In this document: positions 11,841-23,633 of the stretch, in pieces | Layout of the letters: every line of letters starts with the position of its first letter | Numbering within the stretch: position 1 is the first letter of the stretch | Origin: Cristatella mucedo | Taxonomy: Eukaryota; Bryozoa; Phylactolaemata; Cristatellidae | Direction of reading: 5' to 3' | Assembly (NCBI GenBank): GCA_009760855.2 | Contig: WPIO01000038.1 | Coordinates: forward strand, 352,501-400,000 | Length of the DNA: 47,500 bases | Translations under genes and position numbers: made by a program | Notes under the pieces: model-generated | Seen by the model: only the letters and a program-made list of their open reading frames with translations | What the model was told of the DNA's origin: nothing | Database searches by the model: none

Positions 11841-12096
11841 ACGACAACTGCTCTCCTGCTGCCGACTATGGCTCGTCCTTTTCAGCGGTCCTGAGCTGCT
11901 ACTTCCATGCTACTCACCACCTCAACTGCTCTCCTGACTCCTACGCTTCCCACTTTCTCTTTGTTGCGTGAGACGAAGTCTGTTGGCTACCGAATGCGTA
12001 CCGAAAGCCGCTTGGTCTGTGAGTGCGCTATACAAAACTCTCCTGCGTAACACCCACATGGTCTTTATGACTTTGTGGAGTTACAGACGGAGATAC
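11841..12096 (+). repeat. Dispersed repeat family A, copy 2
   Basis: A nearly full-length copy starting at 'acgacaactgctctcc' and ending 'ggagttacagacggagatac'. It is closest to the copy at 29573-29836, sharing the block from 'cccactttctctttgttgcg' through 'gcgtaacacccacatggtc' almost without change. It lies at the edge of CpG-rich block 1. Confidence 0.85.
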
Positions 12097-13559
12097 ATTT
12101 TGCGACACTGCTGCAACGGCGCGGCCTTTTTTGCAACGTGGCCGAGCGAGACCAGGAGTTCGCGGACCAGCTGAGCAAGACCAGCTGGAGGAATGCGACG
12201 ATCCACAAGAGACGCGCAGCTTCCGCTCGCCGGGGCGGAAGAAGCTCCTTTGGAAATCCGCCGGCAGAAAAAAGTGCCAGCAGACAGACGTGCTCAACAA
12301 TCTGTCCAAAAATTGTGGGCGGCAAGAAACGGTGCACGATAAAGTAGCACTAGTAGAAGATTGTATAGTGCTGGCCGAAAAATCCACGCCGCACCCTATA
12401 AATTAACACAAAACTAAGAATTTAATCTAATTTTTATTAATTTGATAACTTTTTGTTTATCAATTTGAGAAAGTAGTAACTGTTTCCAATTGCGCATGCT
12501 GCCACCCTGGTGAGCCTACTAGGAGCGACTCGTTCGGCGGTTTTATGGCCGTTTTAGGTGTGCTGTGCGGAAGCAGTTTCAGTTTTAGGTGTGTGCGGAA
12601 GCAGCTGCGATTTTCAAAGGATTTTTTTACAGCACAATCAGAACTCGGCTAAATTTATTTTTCTCATGCCGCATATCTCCCTTTAGAAAACTGCATGTCA
12701 CTAACGGTATCGGGCACTAGTTCGGGAATGTTCAAGGTTTGGAGACTTCTTCCTTCGCTCATGTGCGCAAATGTTCCGGATTTGGTTTGAAAATACGCAA
12801 GACATTAATTTGCAATGCAGTTAGAGCAAGAAACCAAGCAGCGACGCTTCCTGATAAAAGAAGAGCCGGGGAGCCATATAAAGGTGCTCAACAAGTCTTG
12901 ACAAAAAACACTGGAGAGGTTAAAGCCCCCCCGCGGTGACCTCAATGCGCTCAAAAGTGCTCAGTGAAATTATGAGAGGAGAGTTTCACTTAGTGCATGC
13001 ATTTGGAAAAGTTTAAAAGAATTATTTAGCTCCTTGCTTATCAGAAAATGCCGTCAAATGGTTCTTCCTTTCCACCGCGTCATCATCGATTTCCTGTACC
13101 CCTTTGGACGACATCGAGCCAGTGGTTGTGCTCGCTCGAATTAGCGTACTTTAAGCTCTATATATCCTAGGTGAAAATACACCCAACCAAGGCTTCTGAG
13201 ATCCATTCATTTTTCGAGAGGATAATACTTGATGCATCTACAAAATCCTACTTTGCAGTGCTCCGACGGTGCTAGAAAATAACATCCGTCCAGAATTTCA
13301 ACCGTGTTGGAAGCCAGAAATTGCCCTAGATAATGCAAAACACGGGTCGCTGGGTGTGTTTTTGCACCTAGTAAGAAAACCAAGCGGGTAGAAAGCATGA
13401 TTTATCGCAAATATTGCCAACTCATGCAAATCCTATGCTCTGGTGCAAATTTCCTTGCTTGAAACGCACGAAACGCTGAAGTATTGGAGGTTAAATTATG
13501 ACATACATCTGAGGTGTGTGGATTTTTCGGGAATGCACTGTACATGTTATCTATGTTTC
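12097..13559. other. Unassigned DNA with a short tandem duplication
   Basis: At 12551-12611 a 31-bp unit beginning GTTTTAGGTGTG is repeated twice with slight changes. The rest is AT-rich from 12400 and shows no gene. Confidence 0.45.
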
Positions 13560-13740
13560 ATGTTAACGTAGCTCAGTCTGTAGCTCGTGCGCCCGCTAGC
13601 GCTGCCGCGACGCACGAGCAGCTGCCTCGCCGCAGATCTGTCATGACCATGACCTCGCCGCAGATCCGTCAGCGAACCAGCGAAGTTTAAGTGAATTCTC
13701 CCCGCAGCAAGTCGACGGCCCGGGCGACGGTCTCTGAGGC

Positions 13741-13875
13741 CGCCAGCCATCGGCGCTCTAGCGGACGCTTGGCGTCGCTTCGTCGGCCGCCGCCGCCGCC
13801 GCCAGCCGTCGGCGCTCTAGCGGACGCTTGGCGTCGCTTCGTCGGCCGCCGCCGCCGACGCCAGCCGTCGGCGCC
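13741..13875 (+). repeat. 59-bp tandem repeat, ~2.3 copies
   Basis: The unit begins GCCAGCCRTCGGCGC (R at the one variable base) and continues through TCTAGCGGACGCTTGG and (GCC)n. Starts are at about 13742, 13801 and 13860. The third copy is cut after its first 15 bp. Confidence 0.9.
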
Positions 13876-14487
13876 CGCGCGCGCGGGCACCGCACCGAAG
13901 GCGCACGCGCGGGCGGATGCGCGAGCGAATCGCCGGAAGCGGGCGGGGGCGGCGCAGCAGCAGCATCCGCCCCGGTCGCGGAGGCCTCGGTCACGCGGCC
14001 ACTAGGCGCGCGGGGCGGCGAGATAAGAGAGCCGCCCCGCTCGCTAGGAGCACTCTGGCCGCCATGACTCGCACTCGCGTGCGGAACGCGCGAGTCGAGT
14101 CATCTTTTCCGGTCGTCGCTAGAAGAGGCGCCGCCGCCGCTGCCGCCCCTGACTGCCATCAGCCTTAGGTCAGCGTCGTGACTCATTATTTGTTCTGGTC
14201 TAATGAGGCTCTCCTTTTCGGAATCTCCCCGTTCCTCTCCGCTCAGACGCGTAGCACTCGGACAGTTGGGAAGAAGCGGTGGCAGCTTATACTTGACGAG
14301 CTTTAATAAATGCAGAGCGCGTCGAAAATCTGTTGTCAGCAGCGAATCTTGAGTCGAGCCCCGTGCTTCCGGTTCTAATAGATCGCGCGAGACCCGCCGG
14401 GGATATGCGCATCTCGCATGCCGCTGCATTGTCGAATTACTTTCGGGTACCTACCTCCGTTACGACATTTAGGGTGGCGACGTCGTC

Positions 14488-14653
14488 GACTGCCCTCGAG
14501 ACTCAGCTACGCTTCTCACTTTCTCTTTGTTGCGTGAGCTTAAGTCTGCTGGCTACCGAATGCGCACAGAAAGCCGCTTAGGCTGTGAGTGCGTGCTATC
14601 GAGAAATTCTCCAGCATAGCGCCCTATTTAGTCTTTGCAGCTTTGTGGAGACG
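14488..14653 (+). repeat. Dispersed repeat family A, copy 3 (diverged)
   Basis: Shares 'cactttctctttgttgcg', 'ctggctaccgaatgcg', 'aaagccgcttaggctgtg' and 'gctttgtggag' with the other copies. The 5' third is poorly conserved and the GTAACACCCAC block is replaced. It lies inside CpG-rich block 2. Confidence 0.75.
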
Positions 14654-15080
14654 CGTGACAGCGGCGTCTCGTATTTTGCGGCAAAGCCGCCTCCGTAGCC
14701 GACCCGCACGGGCAATGTTACCGGAAATCGCAACCGCTACCAGCGAATTGCCGCTCGCATCCGCCCGACCGCGCGGCGTACGATTGCCAGTCCTTCCGGC
14801 AGCGAGTGTGAATCGGCGCAGCGCCTCCGCCCGTGAAGTCCGAGACGCCCGGCGTCGCCTAACCGGATGCAGCTCTGTCAGCGCAGGCTTCGCGCTCGTC
14901 GTCTCTATTCGCAAGAGGCCGGCGCTTGCGGTTCGCTCATCCCCACCTGGGCCGCTGCCGGCGGCCGGCTGTTCAGCGCAGTAGGAGGCCTCCCCCCCAA
15001 GCGGCCTCTTCCGGCCGCTTGGCCCTCTCCCTCCTCCGTCCGGCCGCCGCCCCTTTTTGCAGGGCAGCTGCCCGCCCGGC

Positions 15081-15860
15081 CGCTTAAAGTGAGGGTCGTT
15101 TGAACCAGCAGCCTCAGCTATGCATACGGCGAGGGAAGAGCCTTCTCGGCTATCGGCTATCGGAATTGAGAGTTGTTTGCAGCAGGACTCGAAGCCGCGA
15201 CCGGGTTAGCGAAGTGCGAGCACTTTACCCGCGAGCTAAGAAACCGGGAGCAGTTATCCCCCTCCCATCGCCAGGCTGCTCCACCCGCGGCGCCGCCGCT
15301 TGCAGGGCTGCTGCTGCTGACCGTCTGCCTGGAAGCAGACGGTCTCGTCTTCATTCGTCCCGGAGTAGCTCTCTTTGCCACTTTATCAGCTGCAACTGGC
15401 AGCAGAGTCTTGTAATCTGCATTTCCCCGTGACCTGAAAAATTGGTCTCTCTCTCGTCTTAATTGTCTGCGTAATAATCTCTGGAGAACTTGGTTATCTC
15501 TATCTCTCGCTCGCTCACCCATCTCACTCTTCTGAGTTGCTTCCGCCACTGAGCGCAGGGATTGCGAGTAAATCGCGATGGGATGTTTTGTTTGTGCTAA
15601 TGTGCGAGCAGTCGCACGCGCGAGAAGACCGATTCGGCGATGGGGTGGCTTACTACGAAACGCAGGAAGCCACACGGGAACTTGCGGCTACGACGGTCGA
15701 CCCTAGCTCAAAAGAGTCGATGAATGGGTCTGCTGTTCTCCGGCGGACACCTGGGGCGCCGGAAGAGACAGTTACCATTGTGTGCCTAGTGGAACCAACA
15801 ATAGCACAAATGCTAATGCCAAGTGTGAAAGTATTTTTTCAGTCTCGCTTTCTCCGACAG
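15081..15860. other. Unassigned DNA
   Basis: No gene was recognised. Open frames of up to 172 codons on the reverse strand lack any domain signature. Confidence 0.35.
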
Positions 15861-15946
15861 AAAGGGATATCCCCGTTGCGAAGGCTTCCATCTTAAACAA
15901 TGTAAAGGGATATCCCCGTTGCGAAGGCTTCCATCTTAAACAATGT
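15861..15946 (+). repeat. Perfect 43-bp tandem duplication
   Basis: Unit 1 spans 15861-15903 and unit 2 spans 15904-15946, identical by eye. Each starts AAAGGGATATCCCC and ends AAACAATGT. It is followed at about 15957-16003 by a (GGAGAGA)-type purine repeat. Confidence 0.95.
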
Positions 15947-16009
15947 TCATCGACCAGGAGAGAGAGGAGAGAGAGGAGAGAGAGGAGAGGAGAAGGAGAA
16001 AGAGAGGGA

Positions 16010-17535
16010 GCCATTCATGAGATTCTTGTGGGCTGTTCTGCCCGGCGTCGCGCCTTTGGCAAGCCAATGCCAAGCACTTATCCACGCAGGATGTACCATT
16101 TTATTGCATTTGACGTGCACGTTCGGGACCGGTTTCCACAGGGAATCGCCTCCTTATTCTTTAACGAGACAAGCGCATTTTTAGAGTTGCCGAGCCGAGT
16201 TAAATTCTATTTGAATAGGTCTAGAAATGAATACCCCCCCCTGTGAGCGGCGCGTCTTCCGAGGGGGAACAACTCACAGGCTCTGCAGACGACGGCGCGC
16301 ATTCCTTTTCAGACGGGTGTCTGCGATGCGCCTGGTGAGCGAAACTTGAGGCTCTCGCAGAATGGGAAATTGCATTTCGCTTTTAGTGGCTACAGCGCCT
16401 CGGTCTGGCGGCCAGGCGCTTTTGGCACTCTGCCTCTTTGGCTGGCTCTCCAGAAGTAGGCCGTCGCTAATGTTTTGAAACGGGGTTAAGTAAACCTGGA
16501 GCGAGCAGACCGCCTTCGGGGATCAAACTCTAAGCTCAACCAAATGGGACAACGCGGTCTTTTTGACGGCGTCTCCGGAGGAAACCTACATTCGGCTACG
16601 AATTGCTCTTTAGCACGCCGGAGATTCTGGAAAGCCTCGTGTACAGCGTTGAAGGGTTGCGGGCCGTGCATCTGCAGCGTTTAGCTAAAAAGTTTCCAGA
16701 ATCTTCCAAGAGCTAAACTGACTGTCAAAGTGAACAGCTGAAGTAAAAGTAAGATTTGATAAAAGCTTTTAGATAAGCAAAAAAAATTTCTCAGCAGATT
16801 TTGAAGAAAATTCCTTGACCTTGTGTCACACTGCTCAACGTCTAGGTTTGATCCCCATAGCAAAATCCTGGCTACGTCTCTGGCGAGCAGCCATGTTGGA
16901 CGTGTGCACGGCTACGATAAGGTACGTTCTTGCACAGATCGGCGTCCCGAAACCACGCAGGAGGTGCTGTTCTAGAACTGCTCACCTATTCGGGAACCAG
17001 ATGCATCGAAAGAGGGTAGATAGCGGAACGCTGGAGCACTGGAGCTCTCCGCTGCTTGTGCGCTCAGCATACCGCTCAGACTACCGACTGGGCGCCGCCT
17101 CACTGGCCACGTGTCGGCCGTAGCGCTACGACAGCTTCAGGCCGGCGGCCGCGACTGCGGCCAAAGAAACCTCCGCCGGAAACTAAGGACTGTGACGCCT
17201 GCGTCCCTGACTGCAGAGCCCAAAGCCTCTTCCACCTACTCAATAAGCCTCAGCCGCAACTGAGACGCAACTCCGCCTCCGCCTCCCAGACAGTGAGTGG
17301 CCTTAAACTCATCAGGGCCCGGCCCCCCAATTAGGTCTCCGAAAGTCAAGACCACAGGCCCCTAAGGTCACTCTTTGCCAGCAGCTTGAGACTCAACGGC
17401 ACCTGCCCCACTCGCTAGGGCCCCGCTGCCGACCTAGGATAATCGAGGTCTCAGTTAAAAGCAGTTCAGTCTTGCAGCTCGTGACTCCTTTTGCTCCGAC
17501 AGGGCCTAAAAGCGCTAGTTTGTTCGATCTATTAG
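16010..17535. other. Unassigned DNA
   Basis: No gene or repeat family was recognised. Composition is mixed and frames are short. Confidence 0.4.
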
Positions 17536-17539
17536 AGGA

Positions 17540-17945
17540 CGAAAATTCGCAGTAGCAGCAGCAGTAATAATAGTAATGCATCTGACATAGCACGCTCAAA
17601 GAACTCAATCTCTTTCTAGGCACTTTACATTTGCCGCAAAGGAAGCACGATCAAATCGTTAATGGTAGCAGTCTCAATAGACAACAGGAATAACATGGTT
17701 AGGGGTGACATGCATAGGGTCAGCATGCAAGTGAAGTTAGTGGCAGCATGCACACTGTCAGTACGCACAAGCACATAACGAACCACAGGGACCCACTAAA
17801 TGCTGTGATAAACAGATGCGTTTCCAGTCCCTTCCCAAATGAGGACAAGTCAGGAGATGTCACGATGCAAGTTGGGAGTGAGTTCCAGGCTCTGGGACCA
17901 CACGAACCAAAGGCATGTGTGGCAGTAAACTTCCGGCGGTCGCAG
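17540..17945 (-). mobile_element. L2-group LINE, end of ORF2 and 3' UTR (reverse strand)
   Basis: On the reverse strand this carries the RT C-terminus remnant (GDRA.SS.AP..WNSLP-like region around 17860-17945), the 3' UTR with 'gtgggtccctgtggttcg' and the alternating 'catgctgac' phrases, then AATGTAAAGTGCC and an ATT-type tail. It is in line with the RT pieces at 18190-19216 and probably belongs to the same insertion. Confidence 0.8.
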
Positions 17946-18189
17946 AAGTGCCGGCGACTATTCTATTTACTCATGAAATCTTATTCTTGTTCTCGCTACG
18001 CGTCGCTTCTTTCTCTTTCGTCTCCGTCGTCGTCGTCGTCTCTCTCCTTCATCTCCTGCCGCTTGCTTACGAGGTGCGTACACAACGAATTCTATTCGTC
18101 TCTCCCCTACCATGAACATCTGACGCCTGCTTTCCCAGCAGTCCGGCCCTGCTTATGCTGTGCATTGGCTGGCATGTTACACGATGGGA

Positions 18190-18365
18190 TCGTGCAGGCC
18201 TAATTTTTTCCTGATGCGGAGCTGAAAGTTCGCACACTTGACTATGAAGCTCATGTGGCCATCTAGTGAAAGGTCACTTTGACGCATGACGCCAAGACTG
18301 CCTGCAGATGCATCAGGAGATATGCTGGCCGAACCTATCTTGAAGGTTAGGGTTTCTTGTTTTTG
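18190..18365 (-). pseudogene. L2 reverse transcriptase thumb-side fragment
   Basis: The reverse-strand translation contains LTFKIGSASISP, then LGVM.QSDLSLDGHMS and VK.ANFQL. This matches LTLKIGSASISP...NLGVIFKSDLSLDRHISSTVKSAYF in the forward L2 copy at 37922-38158. In this family the segment lies after the polymerase active site of ORF2. Frame and order agree with a reverse-strand L2 running from 19216 down to 17540. Stops and changes make it non-functional. The DNA between 17945 and 18190 should hold the next part of ORF2 but is too diverged for me to align. Confidence 0.75.
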
Positions 18366-18464
18366 AGTGAAATTATGCTGCCCGTAAATATTAAGTTCTA
18401 ACTCATATTTAAGTGCAAATGCAGCATATCAAAGCCTAGATGGGGCGTGACGATGACGCGCGCG

Positions 18465-18466
<2 letters not shown>

Positions 18467-18545
<79 letters not shown>

Positions 18546-18576
18546 ACTCGCGTGTGCACACGCACACACACATATG

Positions 18577-18662
<86 letters not shown>
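18467..18662. repeat. (CA)n then (TA)n microsatellite inside an L2 relic
   Basis: A (CA)n run spans about 18467-18543. A short CA/CG-rich spacer follows, then a pure (TA)n run from about 18581 to 18662. Both flanks are reverse-strand L2 ORF2 sequence, so the repeats grew within, or interrupt, the LINE. Confidence 0.95.
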
Positions 18663-18664
<2 letters not shown>

Positions 18665-18667
<3 letters not shown>

Positions 18668-19216
18668 GCTAGAAAAAGTAGACCTAAGGCAGATCTCTGA
18701 GATAGAAATTACTGTAAAGGCTAACCTGATATAGATGGAATGTACCGGATGTAGGTACCACTGACCGATCGGACGATCAGTACAGATTTGTGAGCATGCG
18801 GTCTGCATCATCTGCCGTCTGAGGCGGACCTGAGGCCATTGCAGTGTAGTGTCGGTGAAGCCCGGGTGAGATAATAGGCGCTCGAGTAGGACTAGATGAC
18901 CAATGGTATCCAAGAGCTGCTGAAGATTTATTAGCAGAACTGGCAGAGAGGCTTTGCCTGATGTCAGAAATGCTTCGAAAGTCGTTATACACTCGCAATA
19001 GGACAAATTCTGCGGTGGAGTAAGCTCTTATCTAAAACCTGACCGGAATTTCTTTGCAAGGTTTGTTGTTTTATGGTCTACCACTAGTGATTCGGGTGTT
19101 CCTGATATGAATGGCAGAAGAGAGACTGGAGCTGAAGCTGCTGAATGAAGCTCTCCTTGCAGCCGTCGCCTTAGTGCCGACTTCTTAATGCGTGGTCTGA
19201 CAACTGTGTCTTTCAA
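18665..19216 (-). pseudogene. L2 reverse transcriptase, N-terminal palm fragment
   Basis: Reverse-strand reading gives, in order, VVRPRIKKSAL, a stretch ending APVSLLPFISG and FRSGFR (19028-19216). Then comes SGKASLPVLL, LLDTIGHLVLLERLL and GFTDTTLQW (about 18830-18985). These correspond to the standard non-LTR RT order: KPLLKK, the NYRPISNLPFLSK box, QSGFR, and the motif A region normally LLDLSAAFDTIDH. The first Asp of motif A has been lost and a stop separates the two pieces. A GSALGLLF-like remnant of the VPQGSVLGPLLF box lies just before the TA run. A weaker frame at 19469-19693 may be further upstream ORF2. The element encodes target-primed reverse transcription in its family; this copy is dead. 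Confidence 0.7.
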
Positions 19217-19800
19217 TAATTCAATGGCAAAAAGAGTGGCTAAGAACGTAACTGTATGAATTATGTTATATAGGAAGTGAGCAGAAAATCTAGGAGTCTC
19301 GGAAAGGAGACAGTAGGTAAGGGGTAAGGGGACTGCGGTCTTCTTTGACCTAGAGATGCGGTCAGCAAGGGCAAGCTTGAATGTTAGTACTCAGGTCAAA
19401 CACGGAACAAAGAGGGAAGAGTACTGCCAGGATGTTACTTTGAAAATGGACTATCTGATCTGGTGTCTCTAGCTTGCAAAGAGACGTTCACAATAACACG
19501 AGTTCGTCACCTGTCGACGCACAGGGCTTGTTGCGATGTCGTCTTGCCATTTGCAAGCATCGTATTGTCGCCTGGAGCTCGCACGTCGCAGTCTTGCCCC
19601 TAGCATTGCACTGGCCTCGGGATTTTCTCCAAAGGCTTTTTTGATTGAGAACTGCTCAGAAAATTCCACGTCTGCACCAGGCTTTGCCAGCATGCCGTTA
19701 AAATAGGCCGCAGTCCCGATTGGGCCGTCATTTCTACCAAGCAGCTTGAGTCACGGAGTCTGACGCAGAGATCCTGAGCTCGAAATGAAGCTGGCGGTAA
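19217..19800. other. Possible upstream L2 ORF2 remnant, otherwise unassigned
   Basis: The reverse frame 19469-19693 has an Arg-rich stretch ending CYCERL, reminiscent of the linker between endonuclease and RT in non-LTR ORF2. The match is too weak to call firmly. Confidence 0.3.
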
Positions 19801-20095
19801 AAATAATCATATATTTGCATAGCACCTTCGGAGAACTTTGTCTCTTTCTAGGAACTTTACATATGCTTCAAAGGAAGCATGATCGAATGGTTAGTGATAG
19901 CATGCTCAATGTCAGAAAGCATAGCATGGTTAGAGCTGACATGCACAGGTTCAAATGCAAATATGGTTAGTGGCAGCATGCACAGTGTCAGCACGCATAA
20001 GCATACAAAGGAAGAATCACGCGGATCCACTGAATGCTGTAATAAATAGATGCATGCGTTTTTAGCTTCTTTTTAAATGTCAAGTCATGGAATGT
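19801..20095 (-). mobile_element. L2-group LINE 3' end (reverse strand)
   Basis: On the + strand the order is CATAGCACCTTCGGAGAAC, TCTCTTTCTAGGAACTTTAC, then 'ggttagtggcagcatgcac', 'gtcagcacgcataagc' and 'ccactgaatgctgtaataaa'. This is the reverse complement of the L2 3' UTR at 38640-38936. Confidence 0.85.
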
Positions 20096-20198
20096 CGTAA
20101 CGGAAAGGTTTTTCCTGACGATCTCTGGGCAATTTGCAGCTGTGAGCCTCGTGCTTGCATCACCGATATGCGGTAGGACGGCAACCGAAAGAGTAGGG

Positions 20199-21279
<1,081 letters not shown>

Positions 21280-22682
21280 GTACACGTCTCTATCGCAGAG
21301 AATTGTTTGTGACTAACCGCTCGCGTTTGCATTTTCAAGCTTTGCACGAACGATTCATGCTAAAAAAGCAGTAAATCGCCCGACATGTCCTCTTCGGGTC
21401 GCTGTAAATGGAGGAGGTACCAGGATTTTTCTGCTTTTTCGACTTCTTTCCCTACGACCATCAGCCTTTTCGGCTTCTTATCCATCTCAGTCAAAGTGCA
21501 GAAGCCGTCAGCAATTGCGTCGCTAGTCGGCCGATCGAGTTGAACTTCGCAGTCGTTAATTATGCGACATCGCATCCGTCGCTCGCTTGTTGAGCTTGCG
21601 TCGTGCTGGCGGTCGCGACAGACGCGACAGTCGCTTTCAATTCCGGCCTCTCCCGCGAACTTGATTTCCCGAGACACCTATTCGCGAGATTCCCTTCAGC
21701 AGCCACGTAGGCGCGGCATCCGTCCGTCGATGGCTCGAAGTCGACGTCGTCAGGTGACGGCCTCTTTGTAGCGTAAGTGTTTTCTACCGTGCCTCATTTC
21801 CGCTGCGCCCGAGCCGTCGCAGCGACGTCCGCGTCCGCTTCGGGCTCAGCGCGCACGTCCTCGCCGTCCTTGCTTGCTTGCCGCCGCTGCACTTGGAGTT
21901 TTTGTTTGCGCTCGAGCTAAAGCAAGATTCACCGACGCTTCAGTGCGCTCCCTCCCGCCCGCAAAGAGTTCCGCGCTGGCGCGCCTCGCTCGCACTTCCT
22001 CTCCCTGACGACGGCGGGGTGTCTTGCGAGCTTCTCTCTCTTGGCTTCAGAGCTTTTGCAGCAGGCCACCGAGCATTACGCAGCCTCTCTCGTTCTCTTT
22101 ATTTTCTGTCACGTTTATCGCTTTCACCGAGTGCATACGGAGAATCCGCGCGAGCGACGCGAATGCGAGCGGCGGCGGCGGCGCGAAGTTCTTGCCGCCG
22201 CCGCCGCCGCCGCAAGGGCCGCTGCGCGGCGTCTCAGCCGCTGCGCGCGCAGGCTCCGGCCGCCCTCGACGCCGCGGGAGAGGCGGTCAGACAGCTCGGA
22301 CCGGGAGGACTGTCGACAGGCCCGACGACCGAGTGACCAAGCTCTCCGAAGCGAGCGTTGCCGGGAAACGGCCGAATCTTCGCTGTCGCAGTCGCTGTCG
22401 CCGCCGCCGCCGAGCGAGCGCCTCGGTCGGACGGCACGGGCGCTGGCCTGAGAGCCTGAGAGGGATTTAGGCTCGACGCTTCCCAGAGGAGCACCGACAG
22501 GACCGTCGCAGTTGTCGCCTGGCGCGCTGGCCCGCGGCCGAAACCCCCCCCCCCCCGCTGCTCAAGCGCGCGGTAGCCGAAGGTCGAAGGTCGGGAATTC
22601 GTCGCTTCGATCGTGAGGGTCTTCGATATTCCTCGAGGGCTATATAGTTTCTAATATATATATATCTGTATTATACATATTA

Positions 22683-22745
22683 TGTATAATATATACAAAA
22701 TATGTGTATATATTATATATTATATAATTATATATATATATATAT

Positions 22746-22786
<41 letters not shown>

Positions 22787-22848
22787 TATAAATATATATA
22801 TATATTATATAATATATAATATACACATATTTTGTATATATTATACAG
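22683..22848. repeat. AT-rich long inverted repeat (hairpin/cruciform)
   Basis: The left arm, about 22683-22728, reads TGTATAATATATACAAAATA then TGTGTATATATTATATATTA. The right arm, about 22804-22848, is its reverse complement apart from a 2-base indel. Between them is (TA)n-rich sequence. The arms include non-repetitive AAAATATGTG/CACATATTTT, so the match is not just simple TA. The flank to 22875 repeats TTTTGTATATA once more. Confidence 0.9.
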
Positions 22849-23140
22849 GCACATTATACATTTTGTATATATACGGCGGCGGATGCGGTATAGCCGTCGA
22901 GCGCCGTCGCTTCCGCGGGCGACTGTCGGAATCTCGCGCGTCGCAGGGCCGCCAGCCGCATTGCCCGCAATTCGCCTTCGCCTCAGCATGGGATGTCCAG
23001 CGGCTTGGGGGGGGGGGGGTGGAGATTGTCGCATCGCACCGTCCGTCGGATGCTCCTCCTCACTCTCTTCCTCCCCCCCCCCCCCGGCGAGAGGCGGCGC
23101 TTTCCGGCGGGAGTACGCCTCGCGGAGCGGGCCGGCTACT

Positions 23141-23262
23141 GCGACAGGAGGTGCTCGCATTTCGGAACCGATTTAGGCGACAGGTGGCTCCTCGGCACCA
23201 ATTTAGGCGACAGGTGGCGCGTCAGCAACGATCTACGCGACAGGTGGCGCTCGCATTTCCGC
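23141..23262 (+). repeat. ~30-bp minisatellite with phased CAGGTG E-boxes
   Basis: GCGACAGG recurs at 23141, 23177, 23207 and 23237. The last three continue as GCGACAGGTGGC, which places CAGGTG at 23181, 23211 and 23241, exactly 30 bp apart. The linkers share ATTTAG or ATCTAC. CAGGTG is a well-known E-box bound by Snail/ZEB- and E-protein-type factors; function here is inference. Confidence 0.85.
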
Positions 23263-23604
23263 GCCGATCAATGCTCGCCGGCAAGCGAGCGTCGGTGCGG
23301 CGCGCGGGTTGATCGCGGACGAAATCCGGGGTCTCGCTGCGATGGCGGCTGCGGCGGCGGCGCGGCTCGGCCGTCGCTGCTCGCATGTTCGGAGCTAACG
23401 CCGCTCGGGTCACGGCCTGACCGCCCTCAACCGCCCTTAACCGCAATTGCTCGCAGCTGGTCGAAAGGCGACCGAATGGAATGCGTGCCGCGGGCGTTTC
23501 GCGCGCGCGCGCGCACGGCTTCTCTATCGCCGCTGCTCGACCGCGTCCAATTGCCGGACCCGGTGGCGGCCGCTACGACTCGATGCTCTCCCCGCTGCGC
23601 AGCG

Positions 23605-23633
23605 CCCCGCCCCGCCGCGAAGCGCCCCGCCCC
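23605..23633 (+). promoter_or_regulatory. Tandem GC boxes
   Basis: CCCCGCCCC occurs at 23605-23613 and 23625-23633, as part of a 20-bp direct repeat. This is the Sp/KLF-type motif usual in CpG-island promoters. No transcription start is identified. Confidence 0.4.

Larger units (their letters stand above)
13560..15080. other. CpG-rich block 2
   Basis: GC- and CpG-rich, densest at 13740-14060 and 14700-15080. It contains the 59-bp tandem repeat at 13741-13875 and a partial family A copy at 14488-14653. No recognised coding sequence was found. It could be one or more promoter islands. Confidence 0.45.

Noticed and set aside
10648-11847. Long Arg/Ala/Ser-rich frames on both strands (up to 224 codons)
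   Set aside because: They overlap one another on opposite strands in CpG-rich DNA where stop codons are rare; no domain or codon pattern supports any of them.
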